Shown piece by piece: positions 7,137-7,431 of a DNA stretch of 7,431 bases. How positions within the stretch are numbered: position 1 is the first letter of the stretch; every line of letters starts with the position of its first letter. The notes below the pieces were generated by a model. The model was not told where the DNA came from and did not search any database. It saw only the letters and a list, made by a program, of their open reading frames with translations. Position numbers and translations under genes: made by a program. The stretch is taken from contig BOBG01000096.1 in the NCBI GenBank assembly GCA_026002265.1, forward strand, positions 1-7,431, given 5' to 3'. Origin of the DNA: Spirochaetia bacterium. Its GTDB lineage: Bacteria > Spirochaetota > Spirochaetia > Treponematales > Breznakiellaceae.

Positions 7137-7165
7137 TTGACAATAAAAAATATTAAGAATAAAAT
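7137..7165 (+). promoter_or_regulatory. Divergent promoter for the right-edge gene
   Basis: TTGACA (7137-7142) is followed after 17 bases by TAAAAT (7160-7165). This is close to consensus and sits in a very AT-rich stretch just beyond array B. The expected transcription start, about seven bases after the -10 box, falls only some five bases before the ATG at 7177. A perfect TATAAT (7165-7170) is also present, but its spacing to this -35 would be 22 bases. Confidence 0.6.
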
Positions 7166-7176
7166 ATAATGAACAT

Positions 7177-7431
7177 ATGAACAATTATGCTTTTGAAAAG
7201 TATAAGTCCTATCGTCCCGGACATGCTGAATTTATAATATTGCTTTTTGGGTTAGCTGTTTTTATAATGCTTTATATATTTTTGTTTATTAATATTGATA
7301 CAATTTTTAATATTTTTCATAAGTTTGTTTTTGGAAAAGATGGGGATATAATATTTTCATTATATTCAGGTGGTGTTTTTATGTTGTCTTTTACCTTTAT
7401 TGCCATAATAATAGCCATAAATGTATTAAAT
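7177..7431 (+). CDS. Hypothetical membrane protein (3' end outside window)
   Basis: An open frame of 85 codons runs from ATG at 7177 to the window edge. I do not recognise the family. The first 17 residues are polar and charged (MNNYAFEKYKSYRPGHAEF...). They are followed by one strongly hydrophobic segment at about 19-40, a short loop with FGKDGD near 52-57, and a second hydrophobic segment at about 63-84. At least two membrane helices are therefore expected. There is no Shine-Dalgarno sequence. An earlier ATG at 7169 is stopped after three codons, so 7177 is the first usable ATG. The gene is transcribed away from cimA, is very AT-rich, and may be an accessory gene. Confidence is for a real coding region, not for a function. 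Confidence 0.6.
   Translation, partial: MNNYAFEKYKSYRPGHAEFIILLFGLAVFIMLYIFLFINIDTIFNIFHKFVFGKDGDIIFSLYSGGVFMLSFTFIAIIIAINVLN

Noticed and set aside
6805..7143. Attenuation leader peptide for cimA, since the heptads are rich in Leu, Ile and Phe.
   Set aside because: There is no run of Ile or Leu control codons next to alternative stems or a U-tract, and no leader start with a ribosome site.

Overview
The window shows a bacterial chromosomal segment. Almost every gene lies on the minus strand; a single gene fragment at the right edge lies on the plus strand. Gene content (E. coli-like NagB, the Geobacter-type citramalate synthase family, RarA, a two-gate-domain membrane protein) and composition would fit a spirochaete such as a Treponema relative. 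That assignment is an inference from memory of these families and could be wrong.

Layout from left to right: (1) 1-1727, minus: the N-terminal 575 residues of a large restriction-modification-like protein, with an ExK nuclease-like segment followed by an N6-adenine methyltransferase with NPPY. It is AT-rich and runs off the left edge. (2) 1728-2007: its promoter, then an intergenic array of A-tracts repeated every 21 bp. (3) 2008-3333, minus: rarA/mgsA. (4) 3423-4223, minus: nagB. (5) 4277-5221, minus: a multi-pass membrane protein with two nucleoside-recognition/gate-type halves. (6) 5218-6804, minus: cimA, which overlaps the gate protein gene by 4 bases. (7) 6805-7176: a second, better-preserved 21-bp array and a divergent promoter. 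(8) 7177-7431, plus: the start of an AT-rich small or truncated membrane protein, possibly translated from a nearly leaderless mRNA.

The minus-strand genes could be read in the order cimA, gate protein, nagB, rarA. Only cimA and the gate gene are clearly coupled. nagB has its own plausible promoter, and rarA follows an 89-bp gap. The functions are mixed: isoleucine biosynthesis through citramalate, membrane transport of an unknown solute, amino-sugar catabolism, and replication-fork maintenance.

The most unusual signal is the pair of 21-bp-periodic arrays. They lie in different intergenic regions about 5 kb apart, share the core CAYAAAAACCTAT, and each sits a little over 100 bp upstream of a minus-strand start codon (methyltransferase and cimA). 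The strict 21-bp phase equals two helical turns, as expected for curved DNA or for an array of protein sites on one DNA face. One array happens to be open in frame with cimA, which makes a misleading 641-residue reading frame. A second global signal is a strong excess of CCGG in the native-looking genes and its scarcity in the methyltransferase gene.
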